Source of the DNA: Gemmatimonadota bacterium
Lineage (GTDB): Bacteria; Gemmatimonadota; Gemmatimonadetes; Longimicrobiales; Gaopeijiaceae
Reading direction: 5' to 3'
NCBI GenBank assembly: GCA_002731735.1
Contig: PCCM01000129.1
Location: 1 to 15,315, forward strand
Length of the DNA stretch: 15,315 nt
Of the stretch, positions 7,413-14,683 are shown in pieces. A program made the translations under genes and the position numbers. Under the pieces are notes generated by a model. The model made no database searches. It saw nothing but the letters and a program-made list of their open reading frames with translations, and was not told the origin of the DNA. Each line of letters begins with the position of its first letter. The first letter of the stretch is position 1.

Positions 7413-8086
7413 GCCCGTTCGCGCTCCTGGCTCTGGCCTACGGTGCCGGCGCGACGCCGACGAGCTTCTGGCTGGGCAAGGCCGTGTACGGGGCCGATCT
7501 ACGCACGAAGGGGAGCGGGAATCTCGGAGGCACCAACACGTTTCGTGTGCTCGGGTGGAAAGCGGCGGTTCCGGTGACGCTGGTCGACATCGGGAAGGGC
7601 TGGCTCCCAGTCTGGTACTTTCCGCAAATACAGTCTGAAGCGGCCCCGTCGACATGGGCTCTGGCCTACGGCGCAGCCGCGGTCCTCGGGCACGCCTTTT
7701 CGTTTTGGGTGAGGTTCAAAGGGGGGAAGGGGATCGCGACCAGCTTTGGGGTCCTTCTGGCTCTCGCCCCGGTCGCGGTGATGATATGCCTCGCGGTATG
7801 GATCGGGACCGTCTCGGTCACGCGCATTGTTTCCGTGGGGTCGGTGAGCGCCGCCCTGACTCTGCCCGTGGTCGCCTATCTACTGCCGGACCGAGAGGGA
7901 AGCGCCATGGTCTGGTTCGCGGTCGCCCTCTGTGCTTTCGTGGTGTGGGCCCACCGCTCGAACATCAAACGCTTGCTGCGTGGAGAAGAGAGCTCGTTCC
8001 GGAGGTCTGCACCGGAGCGCGGTTCTGAAACCAATCCTGAGACCAATCCCGAGTTCAGTCCTCAGCAGGGTGAAGATTCGGCGTGA
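7409..8086 (+). CDS. plsY: Glycerol-3-phosphate acyltransferase PlsY
   Basis: Integral inner-membrane enzyme that transfers the acyl group from acyl-phosphate to glycerol-3-phosphate, the first committed step of phospholipid synthesis. It needs PlsX for its donor; plsX is not in the window. The 225-aa protein shows the family's three conserved loops: GSGNLGGTNTFRVLG (35-49), GHAFSFWVRFKGGKGIAT (94-111) and HRSNIKRLLRGEE (182-194), between about five membrane segments. The last 30 residues are a hydrophilic tail with the doubled unit ETNPETNPEF, beyond the usual end of the family and probably disordered. The ATG at 7409 lies 36 bp after der and overlaps a micro-ORF. Its stop overlaps gpsA, whose enzyme makes its substrate. 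Confidence 0.96.
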   Translation: MSPFALLALAYGAGATPTSFWLGKAVYGADLRTKGSGNLGGTNTFRVLGWKAAVPVTLVDIGKGWLPVWYFPQIQSEAAPSTWALAYGAAAVLGHAFSFWVRFKGGKGIATSFGVLLALAPVAVMICLAVWIGTVSVTRIVSVGSVSAALTLPVVAYLLPDREGSAMVWFAVALCAFVVWAHRSNIKRLLRGEESSFRRSAPERGSETNPETNPEFSPQQGEDSA

Positions 8087-9090
8087 CGAGTGTCGCGGTT
8101 GTGGGTGCGGGGAGCTGGGGAACGACGCTTGCCGCCCTTCTTTCCAGGAAGGGCCACGACGTGTGCCTGTGGGCCTTTGAGCCTGAGGTGGACGACCAGA
8201 TCAAGGAACGCCGGGAGAACGTGTCGTACCTCCCGGGTATCGAGCTTCCCCAGAACCTGCGAAGCACCACGGATCTCGCGGGGGCGCTTGATGGTGTCGA
8301 AATCGTCGTATCGGTGAGCCCTGCTCAGGTCGTGGGAACGGTCATGGCCGAAGCGGCCGCGCACATCGACGATGACGCGTTGGTCGTCAGCGCCTCGAAG
8401 GGCATCGAAATCACGACGCTCCGCCGGATGGACGAGGTCATCTCGGAAGTGCTTGATCCGGCTCAGATGGACGGATTTACAGTGCTCTCGGGGCCCAGCT
8501 TCGCGCTCGAGGTCGCAAGGGAGATTCCGACGGCGCTGGTTGCGGCCAGCAGAAACGAAGACGCGGCGCTAACCGTGCAGGGGTTGTTTCAAACGGACTA
8601 CTTCCGCGTGTATACCGGGAGCGACGTGATTGGTGTGGAGTTAGGCGGAGCCTTGAAGAATGTCATCGCGCTCGGGGCAGGGGTGGCTGTGGGCCTTCAG
8701 TGCGGCCACAATACGCTGGCCGCATTGGTCACCCGTGGCCTCGCTGAGATGCGCCGTCTAGGGGTGGCCATGGGGGCACGTGCATCGACGTTTTCAGGCC
8801 TCGCCGGCATGGGTGACCTCTTTCTCACTTGCACGGGGACCTTGAGCCGAAATCGCACCGTCGGCTACTGTCTTGGTCAGGGTAAGACTCTCGACTCCAT
8901 CATTGGGGAAATGTCGGCGGTTGCGGAGGGAGTTGAGACCGCTTATGCGGTTCACGATCTCGCAGCTCAATACGGGGTAGAGATGCCAATCTCCGAAGAG
9001 GTGTTCGGAATCCTGACCTTGGGCACCGATCCGGGGCAGGCGGTCAAGAACCTCATGGAGAGAGACCCCAAGCCTGAAGACTCGTTGTGA
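8083..9090 (+). CDS. gpsA: Glycerol-3-phosphate dehydrogenase [NAD(P)+] GpsA
   Basis: Cytoplasmic enzyme reducing dihydroxyacetone phosphate to sn-glycerol-3-phosphate, the backbone for phospholipids. At 335 aa it has the normal length. It begins directly with the dinucleotide-binding GAGSWGTTLA (8-17), then has SASKGIE with K106, GPSFALEVA (137-145), and the C-terminal catalytic helix region around ELGGALKNVIALGAGV with K192 and HNTLAALVTRGLAEM. The GTG start at 8083 overlaps the plsY TGA by 4 bp (GTGA), so substrate-producing and substrate-using enzymes are translationally coupled. The GTG is fixed by the Rossmann motif starting at once. No missing residues seen. Confidence 0.97.
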   Translation: MTSVAVVGAGSWGTTLAALLSRKGHDVCLWAFEPEVDDQIKERRENVSYLPGIELPQNLRSTTDLAGALDGVEIVVSVSPAQVVGTVMAEAAAHIDDDALVVSASKGIEITTLRRMDEVISEVLDPAQMDGFTVLSGPSFALEVAREIPTALVAASRNEDAALTVQGLFQTDYFRVYTGSDVIGVELGGALKNVIALGAGVAVGLQCGHNTLAALVTRGLAEMRRLGVAMGARASTFSGLAGMGDLFLTCTGTLSRNRTVGYCLGQGKTLDSIIGEMSAVAEGVETAYAVHDLAAQYGVEMPISEEVFGILTLGTDPGQAVKNLMERDPKPEDSL

Positions 9091-9151
9091 GGGACGTGTT
9101 GTCCGAGATCGAACTCTAAGGAACGCGCGCGCGAGAGAGGACTGAATACGA

Positions 9152-9535
9152 ATGGACATGGACATGGATGAGCCCATCGCAAAAAAGGCATACTACTCGA
9201 TCGGTGAGGTTTGTGACCTGACCGGCTTGAAGGCACACGTCCTCCGATACTGGGAGACGCAGTTCGAGCTTCTTCGCCCGACGAAGAACCGGGCCGGGAA
9301 TCGGGTTTTCCGCCCCAAGGAGATCGAGCTGATCCTTCTCATGAAGCACCTCCTCTACGAGAAGAAATTCACGATTGACGGAGCGAGGCAACGGCTTCTG
9401 GATATGCGGAAGGGTGGTGAGATTCTGGCGGTCAGGAGAGACATGGTGGACCGGGAATTCCTCGCCGGTATGAAGCAGGAGTTGCTAGAGGTGAAGGAGG
9501 TATTGGCTGCGCCGCCCAGTCGACTGGACGCCTGA
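9152..9535 (+). CDS. MerR family transcriptional regulator
   Basis: A 127-aa DNA-binding protein. Residues 14-80 are a MerR-type winged helix-turn-helix: YYSIGEVCDLTGLKAHVLRYWE, then the wing TKNRAGNRVFRPKEIE and a helix up to IDGARQRLL. A short amphipathic helix (MKQELLEVKEVLAA) follows that could dimerise. There is no metal-binding cysteine set or large ligand domain, so it belongs to the short MerR type of unknown effector. The ATG at 9152 is preceded by GAGAGGA about 9-10 nt upstream; the MDMDMD opening offers two further ATGs. It is 61 bp after gpsA and overlaps surE by one base (TGATG). A similar short MerR gene beside surE occurs in other lineages from memory. It may regulate this operon, but no binding site was identified. 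Confidence 0.93.
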   Translation: MDMDMDEPIAKKAYYSIGEVCDLTGLKAHVLRYWETQFELLRPTKNRAGNRVFRPKEIELILLMKHLLYEKKFTIDGARQRLLDMRKGGEILAVRRDMVDREFLAGMKQELLEVKEVLAAPPSRLDA

Positions 9536-10284
9536 TGCGGATCCTCTGCACCAACGACGATGGGTACTTGGCGTTGGGGATTGGGGTGCTCGCCTCCGCA
9601 GCTCGAATGATCGGTTCCGTTACAGTCGTCGCTCCGGATCGGGAGCAGAGTGCGACCAGCAACTCACTTACGATCCACAATCCGTTGCGTGTGCGCCGTA
9701 CCACGGACGGATCTCTGGTGGTGGACGGGACGCCGACGGACTGCGTCATCCTTGCCGTCAACGAACTCATGGATCAGAAGCCCGATATCTGTTTTTCCGG
9801 GATCAACCACGGTTCCAACATGGGGGAGGACGTGCTCTACTCGGGCACGGTCGCGGGGGCGATGGAGGCGACGGTGATCGGCATACCGGCGATTGCGGTG
9901 TCTTATGCGGGTGATGCGTTCGAGGACCTAGCAGCCTGGGAAGACGTCGTCACCTCCGTGCTCCGTGGAATCATCGAACAAGGCGACTTTCCTGTCGACA
10001 CTCTCTTCAACGTGAATCTCCCGCCCATCGATCCGGCGAAGGTCAGGGGAGTACGAATCACCTCTCTCGGGAAGCGGCGATACAGCGACAGCTTGACGAA
10101 GGCCGTCGACCCCAACGGCCGTGATTATTACTGGATCGGGGGAGGAGAGGTAAGTTGGACAGGGGCAGAGGACTCCGACTTCACAGCCATTCGAGAGGGG
10201 TACGTATCGGTTACGCCGCTCCATCTCGATCTCACCAATTACAAGCTCCTCGAGGAGATCCGTGGATGGCGGTTGAGCCTCTAG
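9535..10284 (+). CDS. surE: 5'/3'-nucleotidase SurE
   Basis: Metal-dependent phosphatase acting on nucleoside monophosphates, linked to stationary-phase survival. The 249-aa protein is of normal length. Its metal and active-site motifs are complete: TNDDG with D8 and D9, the S39 loop REQSATSNSLT, VDGTPTDC at 63-70, and SGINHGSNMG with N91, followed by YSGTVAGAMEA. The ATG overlaps the merR stop as TGATG, so it depends on termination of the upstream gene. Its 3' end overlaps pcm by 19 bp, and the GAGGAG inside its last codons serves as the pcm ribosome site. surE-pcm pairing is well known in proteobacteria. Confidence 0.96.
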   Translation: MRILCTNDDGYLALGIGVLASAARMIGSVTVVAPDREQSATSNSLTIHNPLRVRRTTDGSLVVDGTPTDCVILAVNELMDQKPDICFSGINHGSNMGEDVLYSGTVAGAMEATVIGIPAIAVSYAGDAFEDLAAWEDVVTSVLRGIIEQGDFPVDTLFNVNLPPIDPAKVRGVRITSLGKRRYSDSLTKAVDPNGRDYYWIGGGEVSWTGAEDSDFTAIREGYVSVTPLHLDLTNYKLLEEIRGWRLSL

Positions 10285-10952
10285 ACGACCGCCGGTTTGC
10301 CGGGTACCGGCGAAAGCTGATAGAGCAGATCCGAGTACGAGGAATCGACGATCTGGCGATCCTGCAACTTTTCGATCGTGTTCCCCGGCACCTTTTTGTT
10401 CCTGAAGGGGTGTGGCCGAGAGCCTACGAAGATGCAGCGATCCCGATCGGATACGGCCAGACGGCGTCCCAACCGTCGCTTCAAGCGCTCTACCTCTCGG
10501 TCCTCCAGGTGACTCCCGACGACACCGTGCTGGAAATCGGCACGGGAAGTGGGTTCCTGACGGCCCTGCTGGCGCTCACGGCAGATCGCGTCTACTCGGT
10601 CGAACGGATCCGTGAACTCTCGGTGCGCGCGCGCGCTGTGCTGGACCAACTCCGGATCAACAACGTGGCGCTCATGGTCGGAGACGGCACCATCGGTTGG
10701 CGGAAGTATGCTCCATTCGACGTCATCGTGGTTTCGGCCGCGTCTCCGTCGGTGCCGCACTCGTTCATGGACCAGCTGGCGGAGGGAGGGCGGTTGCTCA
10801 TCCCGGTGGGGACGCGAAAGCGCCAGGAATTGATGCTGCTTCGCCGGGATGGTTCCGAGATTCACGAAGAGATCATTCACGGGGCGTGTACATTCGTCCC
10901 GCTTCTCGGGCAGTTCGCCTGGGCCTCGGAGACGTCGGAGGACGCCACTTGA
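10266..10952 (+). CDS. pcm: Protein-L-isoaspartate O-methyltransferase
   Basis: Repairs damaged proteins by SAM-dependent methylation of L-isoaspartyl residues. 228 aa, near the family's 205-230. The conserved substrate loop is GYGQTASQPSLQALYLS (63-79); many homologues have GQTISQPxxVAxM, so the serine region is kept while the following residues vary. Motif I for SAM binding is VLEIGTGSGFLTALLA (88-103), with the acidic VYSVERI after it. The ATG at 10266 is chosen over the upstream GTG/ATG-type extension because GAGGAG sits 8 nt before it and the preceding frame overlaps surE without resemblance to the family. It ends in TTGA shared with the next gene. Confidence 0.95.
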   Translation: MAVEPLDDRRFAGYRRKLIEQIRVRGIDDLAILQLFDRVPRHLFVPEGVWPRAYEDAAIPIGYGQTASQPSLQALYLSVLQVTPDDTVLEIGTGSGFLTALLALTADRVYSVERIRELSVRARAVLDQLRINNVALMVGDGTIGWRKYAPFDVIVVSAASPSVPHSFMDQLAEGGRLLIPVGTRKRQELMLLRRDGSEIHEEIIHGACTFVPLLGQFAWASETSEDAT

Positions 10953-11614
10953 CCAAGCCGGCTTCAGACGAGCTCGGACCCTCCGAGCCCAAACCCGGAC
11001 CTCAGCCCCCGACAAAGCCGGGGTATGTGCGCCGCCTATACAACTGGGTGCTGCACTGGGCCGACACGCCCTATGGTGTTCCCGCGTTGGCCGTCCTCTG
11101 CGTCGTGGAGTCGTCAGTTTTTCCCCTTCCACCGGATCCGCTCCTCATCGCACTTTGCCTTGGGGCCAGCCGTCGGGCCCTTCGGTTTGCCGCGATCGCC
11201 ACGGTCACGTCGGTCCTGGGTGGAATTCTCGGCTACGGCCTCGGCGCTGTCGTATGGGACTCGGTGTCCGAATTTTTCTTCTCGGGGTTCGTACCCGGTG
11301 TGACCCCCGAAAGCTTCGCCACCGTGCAGGGTTATTACGAGGACTGGGGTTTTTGGACCGTCTTCGTAGCCGGCCTCACGCCCATCCCCTACAAGGTGTT
11401 CACCATCTCCGCCGGTGTCTTCAGGATCAACTTCCCCATCTTCGTACTCGCCGGCGTCCTGAGCCGGGGACTTCGCTTCTTTCTCGTGGCGGGCCTGGTT
11501 TACCACTACGGTGAGCCGATACGCTTGTTCATCGACCGCTACTTCAATCTCCTCACGTGGGTCTTCTCACTGCTACTCGTGTTGGGCTTTGTACTGATCA
11601 GGGGCCTTCTGTAA
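10949..11614 (+). CDS. DedA/VTT-domain (SNARE-associated, YqaA-like) membrane protein
   Basis: 221-aa inner-membrane protein of the VTT/DedA superfamily, closest in appearance to the YqaA branch (COG1238). After a proline-rich cytosolic N-terminus (1-25) come membrane and re-entrant segments: ESSVFPLPPDPLLIAL (54-69), a glycine-rich stretch SVLGGILGYGLG, then GLTPIPYKVFTISAGV (142-157), SRGLRFFLVAGLVYHYG and a final hydrophobic helix. Members are thought to flip lipids or support proton-dependent membrane homeostasis; the substrate here is unknown. The start is TTG at 10949, supported by GGAGG 7 nt upstream and the 4-bp TTGA overlap with pcm. It closes the operon. Confidence 0.88.
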   Translation: MTKPASDELGPSEPKPGPQPPTKPGYVRRLYNWVLHWADTPYGVPALAVLCVVESSVFPLPPDPLLIALCLGASRRALRFAAIATVTSVLGGILGYGLGAVVWDSVSEFFFSGFVPGVTPESFATVQGYYEDWGFWTVFVAGLTPIPYKVFTISAGVFRINFPIFVLAGVLSRGLRFFLVAGLVYHYGEPIRLFIDRYFNLLTWVFSLLLVLGFVLIRGLL

Positions 11615-11733
11615 CCTAGAAATTCATTTGTTTACCAATTTCGGGGACGTGCATCTATTTCAACAATCAGTCCAAGTTCGAAGTAGGCCTGAGGAATCAT
11701 CTAACGGAGTACCTTTCGGAATATGATTAAGGC

Positions 11734-11755
11734 GGTAGGGCGTTAACGCCCTACC
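11734..11755. terminator. Perfect 22-bp palindrome, probable two-way terminator or protein site
   Basis: GGTAGGGCG (11734-11742), TTAA, then CGCCCTACC (11747-11755) is a perfect palindrome. As RNA it forms a 9-bp GC-rich stem with a 4-nt loop from either strand. It sits 120 bp after the long + strand operon and 218 bp after the - strand sugar dehydrogenase, the position expected for a shared terminator, but it has no T-run. A second perfect palindrome, GGGAATTCCC, follows at 11760-11769. Confidence 0.45.
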
Positions 11756-11890
11756 AAGGGGGAATTCCCAGGGAATGGACTCAGGCTAGCCACCGTCGAA
11801 AGAATCGTGCGTCGCCACGGCGGGCGAGTGTGGGCCGAGGGTACCCCGGGGGAGGAGGCCGTCTTCTGCTTCACTCTCGAATTGGCGTCG
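11747..11890 (+). pseudogene. Remnant of a sensor histidine kinase (C-terminal end of the HATPase domain)
   Basis: Read from the first codon after an in-frame TAA (11744-11746), the frame gives PGNGLRLATVERIV and then RRHGGRVWAEGTPGEEAVFC, ending FTLE. This matches the end of bacteriophytochrome/PAS-type histidine kinase ATPase domains, which typically read GTGIGLATVxRIVxRHGGxVWAEG...GATFxFTL. The G2-box glycine of GxGxGL is lost (GNGLRL instead of GTGIGL). No H-box, N-box or DGxG motif precedes it, because the stop and a palindrome lie directly upstream. The frame stays open to 12049 and runs antisense into the neighbouring gene, without family resemblance past about 11890. A decayed fragment is the simplest reading; no start or ribosome site supports expression. 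Confidence 0.65.
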
Positions 11891-11973
11891 ACTGACCGTC
11901 GTCAGGGCGGATGTCGGGCCGAAATTAACTGCAATCTTGGCGTTGCTTCCGTAAAGTATATGCGGGCGTGCGG

Positions 11974-13173
11974 CTATAACGCAGGTGGCTGGAGCGTGAC
12001 AGGTTCGATCCGGAGTAGCGCGGCTTCGTTCTCCTCCGTCAGGACATAGAGAAGTCCGTCGGGGCCTTGGCGCACGTCACGGATTCGCTGCTTGAGATCG
12101 GCGAGAAGCCATTCACGACGCACTTCTTCTCCATATTGGTTCAGCACGATCCGCTCCAGGTGGCCGGTCTGGGGTACTCGCCCCGTCATCATCCCGCCTA
12201 CGAAGAGGTTGCCCTGCCAGTTGGGGAAGCGGTCCCCGGTGTAGAACGTCAGGCCCGAGGGCGCTATGGACGGCACCCAAAGGACCACCGGTTGCTCCAT
12301 CGCCATCTGCCAGGGCCGCTCGGCGACACGCGCCCCCGTATACTCGCGCCCGTACGAGACCAGGGGCCAGCCGTAGTTCCGGCCCGCGAGGATCACGTTG
12401 ACCTCGTCGCCACCCTGCGTCGAGTGCTCGGCCGCCCACAACTCTCCGGTCTCGGGGTGAATGGTGGCTCCGTTCTGATTGCGATGTCCGAATGAGAAGA
12501 TCTCCGGCTTGTACCCCTCCCGCCCCACGAACGGATTATCGTCCGGCACGCTCCCGTCATCGCGTAACCGAAGCACCTTGCCGGCGTGGGCGCTCGGGTC
12601 CTGCGCAACATCCCGGCGCCCGCCGAATGCTCCGCCGAGAGTCATGTACAGCGTCCCATCCGGCGCGAACACAATCCGCGACCCGGCCACCGCCCCACCC
12701 CAGGAGTCCGCCACGAAGATGTCGCGGACGTCACGAAGGGCCGAGCCGTCAAAACGTCCACGCGCCAGGGCGACGGTTCTTCTCGGCTCGGTCGGCTTCG
12801 TGTAGGTGAGATAGACGAAGCCGTTGTCGGCGAAACGCGGATGAATCGCGATGTCCATCAGGCCAGCGAGCCTGGCCTCAGTGAACACCTCCGGTAAGCC
12901 CGGGATCGGCTCCGGGTCGAGCACCCCGTCGCGAATAATCCGCAGATGCCCGTCCCGTTCGGTCACCAAGATGCTGCCGTCCGGCAGAAAGGCCATCCCC
13001 CAGGGGTGCGAGAGGCCCCTGGTGACGATCGAGACACGGATTTGCGGTTGGTTTAGCGTGTTGAAGACGACCGGTTCGTCCGGCAGCGTCACCGATGGCA
13101 GACGTGTCTGACTCGCGAGGGGACGAGCGAACAAGCCGAGGAAGACAACGGCGAGCAGGAACCTGAGTTTCAT
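11974..13173 (-). CDS. Secreted PQQ-dependent aldose sugar dehydrogenase (GSDH/YliI type)
   Basis: 399-aa predicted periplasmic beta-propeller of the soluble glucose/sorbosone dehydrogenase family (PF07995), which oxidises the C1 of sugars using pyrroloquinoline quinone. The signal peptide is MKLRFLLAVVFLGLFARPLAS, with likely cleavage after LAS (residue 21). Family marks are LSHPWGMAFLPDGSILVTER (55-73 region), GLMDIAIHPRF with the probable catalytic base H111, the SFGHRNQNG stretch (227-235), EHSTQGGDEVN (249-259) and NYGWPLVSYG. Two motifs deviate from the common GHRNPQG and EHGPxGGDE forms, so cofactor binding should be checked. The start at 13173 is fixed by AGGAGG about 5 nt upstream and the signal peptide; a much longer frame upstream runs antisense to the next gene. 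No PQQ synthesis genes are in the window. Confidence 0.92.
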   Translation of the reverse strand: MKLRFLLAVVFLGLFARPLASQTRLPSVTLPDEPVVFNTLNQPQIRVSIVTRGLSHPWGMAFLPDGSILVTERDGHLRIIRDGVLDPEPIPGLPEVFTEARLAGLMDIAIHPRFADNGFVYLTYTKPTEPRRTVALARGRFDGSALRDVRDIFVADSWGGAVAGSRIVFAPDGTLYMTLGGAFGGRRDVAQDPSAHAGKVLRLRDDGSVPDDNPFVGREGYKPEIFSFGHRNQNGATIHPETGELWAAEHSTQGGDEVNVILAGRNYGWPLVSYGREYTGARVAERPWQMAMEQPVVLWVPSIAPSGLTFYTGDRFPNWQGNLFVGGMMTGRVPQTGHLERIVLNQYGEEVRREWLLADLKQRIRDVRQGPDGLLYVLTEENEAALLRIEPVTLQPPAL

Positions 13174-13405
13174 GTTTCCTCCTCGGCGTGACCTTCGGAT
13201 CGAGCGGGTAATCCCTAGCGATTTACATGCCTCGCGGTGACTCCTGCTTAAGCTACGCGCGGACAGAGTGCTTCGCCACGGACGCCGAGATGTCGAGCCA
13301 ATCGGGAACACCGAATTCGAATCCGAATGAGCTTGGCCACTGCCTTCCTGCGCCGATGGTCTCCCAATCAAGAATATGATACGTTGCTTCAAAAGGGGAG
13401 TGACC

Positions 13406-14320
13406 ATGCTCAGGTATCCAGCCAAACAACCGAAACGTGATGCACAGCCAGGCAAGATGACACGACGCGACTTCGTAGCTCTCTCGGTGACCGCGGGTGT
13501 TGCAGTTACCGCGGGCTGCACAACGGAAGACATTCCGCAAGAGATCGAAGTGGTCGAGGAGGACGTCGAGATTACGACTCCCGATGGCACCGCCGACGCT
13601 GCCTACATTCACCCGAGTACAGGAGCCTACGCAGGTGTGTTGATTTGGACGGACGCGTTCGGTCTGCGGCCCTCCTTCCGCGCCATGGCGCGGCGCCTTG
13701 CGGCGGACGGATACTCCGTGCTGGTGCCGAACCCGTTCTATCGGGTCGAGAGGGCGCCTTCGTTCCCAGACGCGTCCGTCGTCAGCTTCGCGAATCCGGA
13801 GGACCGGGCGAGGCTGGGTCCGTTGATGGGCTCGATAACAGCGCCTGATGCGGCCGAACGGGACGCATCAGCCTACATCCCGTTTCTGGACGCGCAACCG
13901 AACGTGGATACTTCGAAGAAGATCGGCACGCAGGGCTACTGCATGGGTGGACCGCTGATCGTACGGACCGCCGCTTCCCAGTCGGATCGCATCGCCGCCG
14001 CCGCATCCTTCCACGGAGGTGGATTGGTGACCGCCAACGCGAATAGCCCGCATTTGTTGGCGCCAAACATCCAGGCCAGTATGTATTTCGGCATCGCCGC
14101 CAACGACGACGCCGGACAGCCCGAAGCCAAGGACGTACTGCGAGAGACCTTCGCCGGCGCGGGCGTTGCCGCCGAGGTCGAGGTGTATGCCGATTCCCAG
14201 CATGGGTGGTGCGTCACGGACATGCCGCCCCAGGGCGACGGAACGGCGATCTACAACGAGGTCGATGCCGAGCGAGCTTGGGGCAAGCTGATGGAGTTGT
14301 ACGGGGCGGCTCTCGTGTGA
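13406..14320 (+). CDS. Dienelactone hydrolase-family protein, Tat-type signal with lipobox
   Basis: 304-aa alpha/beta hydrolase. The N-terminus has a twin-arginine motif (TRRDFVALS, R20-R21), a hydrophobic stretch and TAGC with Cys38, suggesting folded export by Tat and lipid anchoring. The DLH core has the nucleophile elbow GYCMGG with Cys179, an acidic residue in GIAANDD (234-235) and H266 in SQHGW, the Cys-Asp-His triad of this family. Classical dienelactone hydrolases are cytoplasmic and about 235 aa and open dienelactones in catechol breakdown; no such pathway genes are here, so the substrate is open. The ATG at 13406 is preferred to 13376 because GGGGAG lies 5 nt before it. Divergent from the sugar dehydrogenase across a 232-bp spacer. 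Confidence 0.9.
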   Translation: MLRYPAKQPKRDAQPGKMTRRDFVALSVTAGVAVTAGCTTEDIPQEIEVVEEDVEITTPDGTADAAYIHPSTGAYAGVLIWTDAFGLRPSFRAMARRLAADGYSVLVPNPFYRVERAPSFPDASVVSFANPEDRARLGPLMGSITAPDAAERDASAYIPFLDAQPNVDTSKKIGTQGYCMGGPLIVRTAASQSDRIAAAASFHGGGLVTANANSPHLLAPNIQASMYFGIAANDDAGQPEAKDVLRETFAGAGVAAEVEVYADSQHGWCVTDMPPQGDGTAIYNEVDAERAWGKLMELYGAALV

Positions 14321-14683
14321 GCTAGGACGCTCTTGAGTCCAGTCGTTGGCGCGTGCACATGAACCTAGAGGCTCTTGCGCTCGAACGGGACAGGAACGAT
14401 ACCCGGGACCTTGAGATATTGCGGGCGGGACTAGCGACGCTAGGCGATTCGACGCTAAACTCACTGACGCGATCTATCCCGAAGCCTAGCCCGCCACCCG
14501 CATTGTCCGACGGCGGCTGTCTTCTCGTCGTCCAGGCAGGGCACCCCGCGCAATCTACAGTCGTCCGCGACGTATTTTGACGTATCAAATCGGAACGCGA
14601 TTCAACGCCTCTTCCCGGATGCATGAATCGATTCGGCAAACCCGGGTTGAAACCGGTATGGAACTGAAATAGGAATGTGTCCG
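14321..14683. other. 363-bp stretch with no supported gene
   Basis: Frames of 75 codons (+, 14353-14580) and 105 codons (-, 14322-14639) exist. Neither resembles a family, has a ribosome site or a believable composition; the minus-strand one is rich in Ser and Arg, typical of out-of-frame reading of GC-rich DNA. The end of the stretch holds three palindromes, annotated separately. Confidence 0.5.
14619..14648. promoter_or_regulatory. Cluster of three palindromes upstream of the small lipoprotein gene
   Basis: ATGCAT (14619-14624), GAATCGATTC (14625-14634) and AACCCGGGTT (14639-14648) are each perfect palindromes within 30 bp, ending 35 bp before the lipoprotein ATG. TTGAAA (14647-14652) overlaps the last one and could be a -35 box, but no good -10 follows. 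Possible control region. Confidence 0.25.

Larger units (their letters stand above)
11615..11973. other. 359-bp spacer without an intact gene
   Basis: Between the VTT gene and the 3' end of the sugar dehydrogenase gene. The first 115 bp are AT-richer and hold only short frames, including one open from the TAG at 11617 to a TAA at 11728-11730 with no good start. Then come two palindromes and the kinase remnant. No promoter or RNA gene is recognised. Confidence 0.6.

Noticed and set aside
9121..9135. CG-dinucleotide run (GCGCGCGCG) between gpsA and merR
   Set aside because: A short simple-sequence run expected in GC-rich DNA; no structure or conservation evidence.
10281..11132. 283-codon minus-strand frame opposite pcm and the VTT gene
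   Set aside because: No recognisable domain and Arg/His-rich composition; both plus-strand genes carry strong family motifs.
11620..11727. 36-codon open frame before the palindromes, with a protein-like look (IYFNNQSKFEVGL)
   Set aside because: No start codon with a ribosome site and no family recognised; too short to call. The minus strand there offers an equally short 22-codon frame.
13174..13590. 139-codon N-terminal extension of the sugar dehydrogenase frame
   Set aside because: It crosses the divergent spacer and runs antisense to the DLH gene; the signal peptide and AGGAGG fix the start at 13173.
14322..14639. 105-codon minus-strand frame (and a 75-codon plus-strand frame) in the spacer
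   Set aside because: Ser/Arg-rich or featureless, no Shine-Dalgarno site, no motif; indistinguishable from chance frames.
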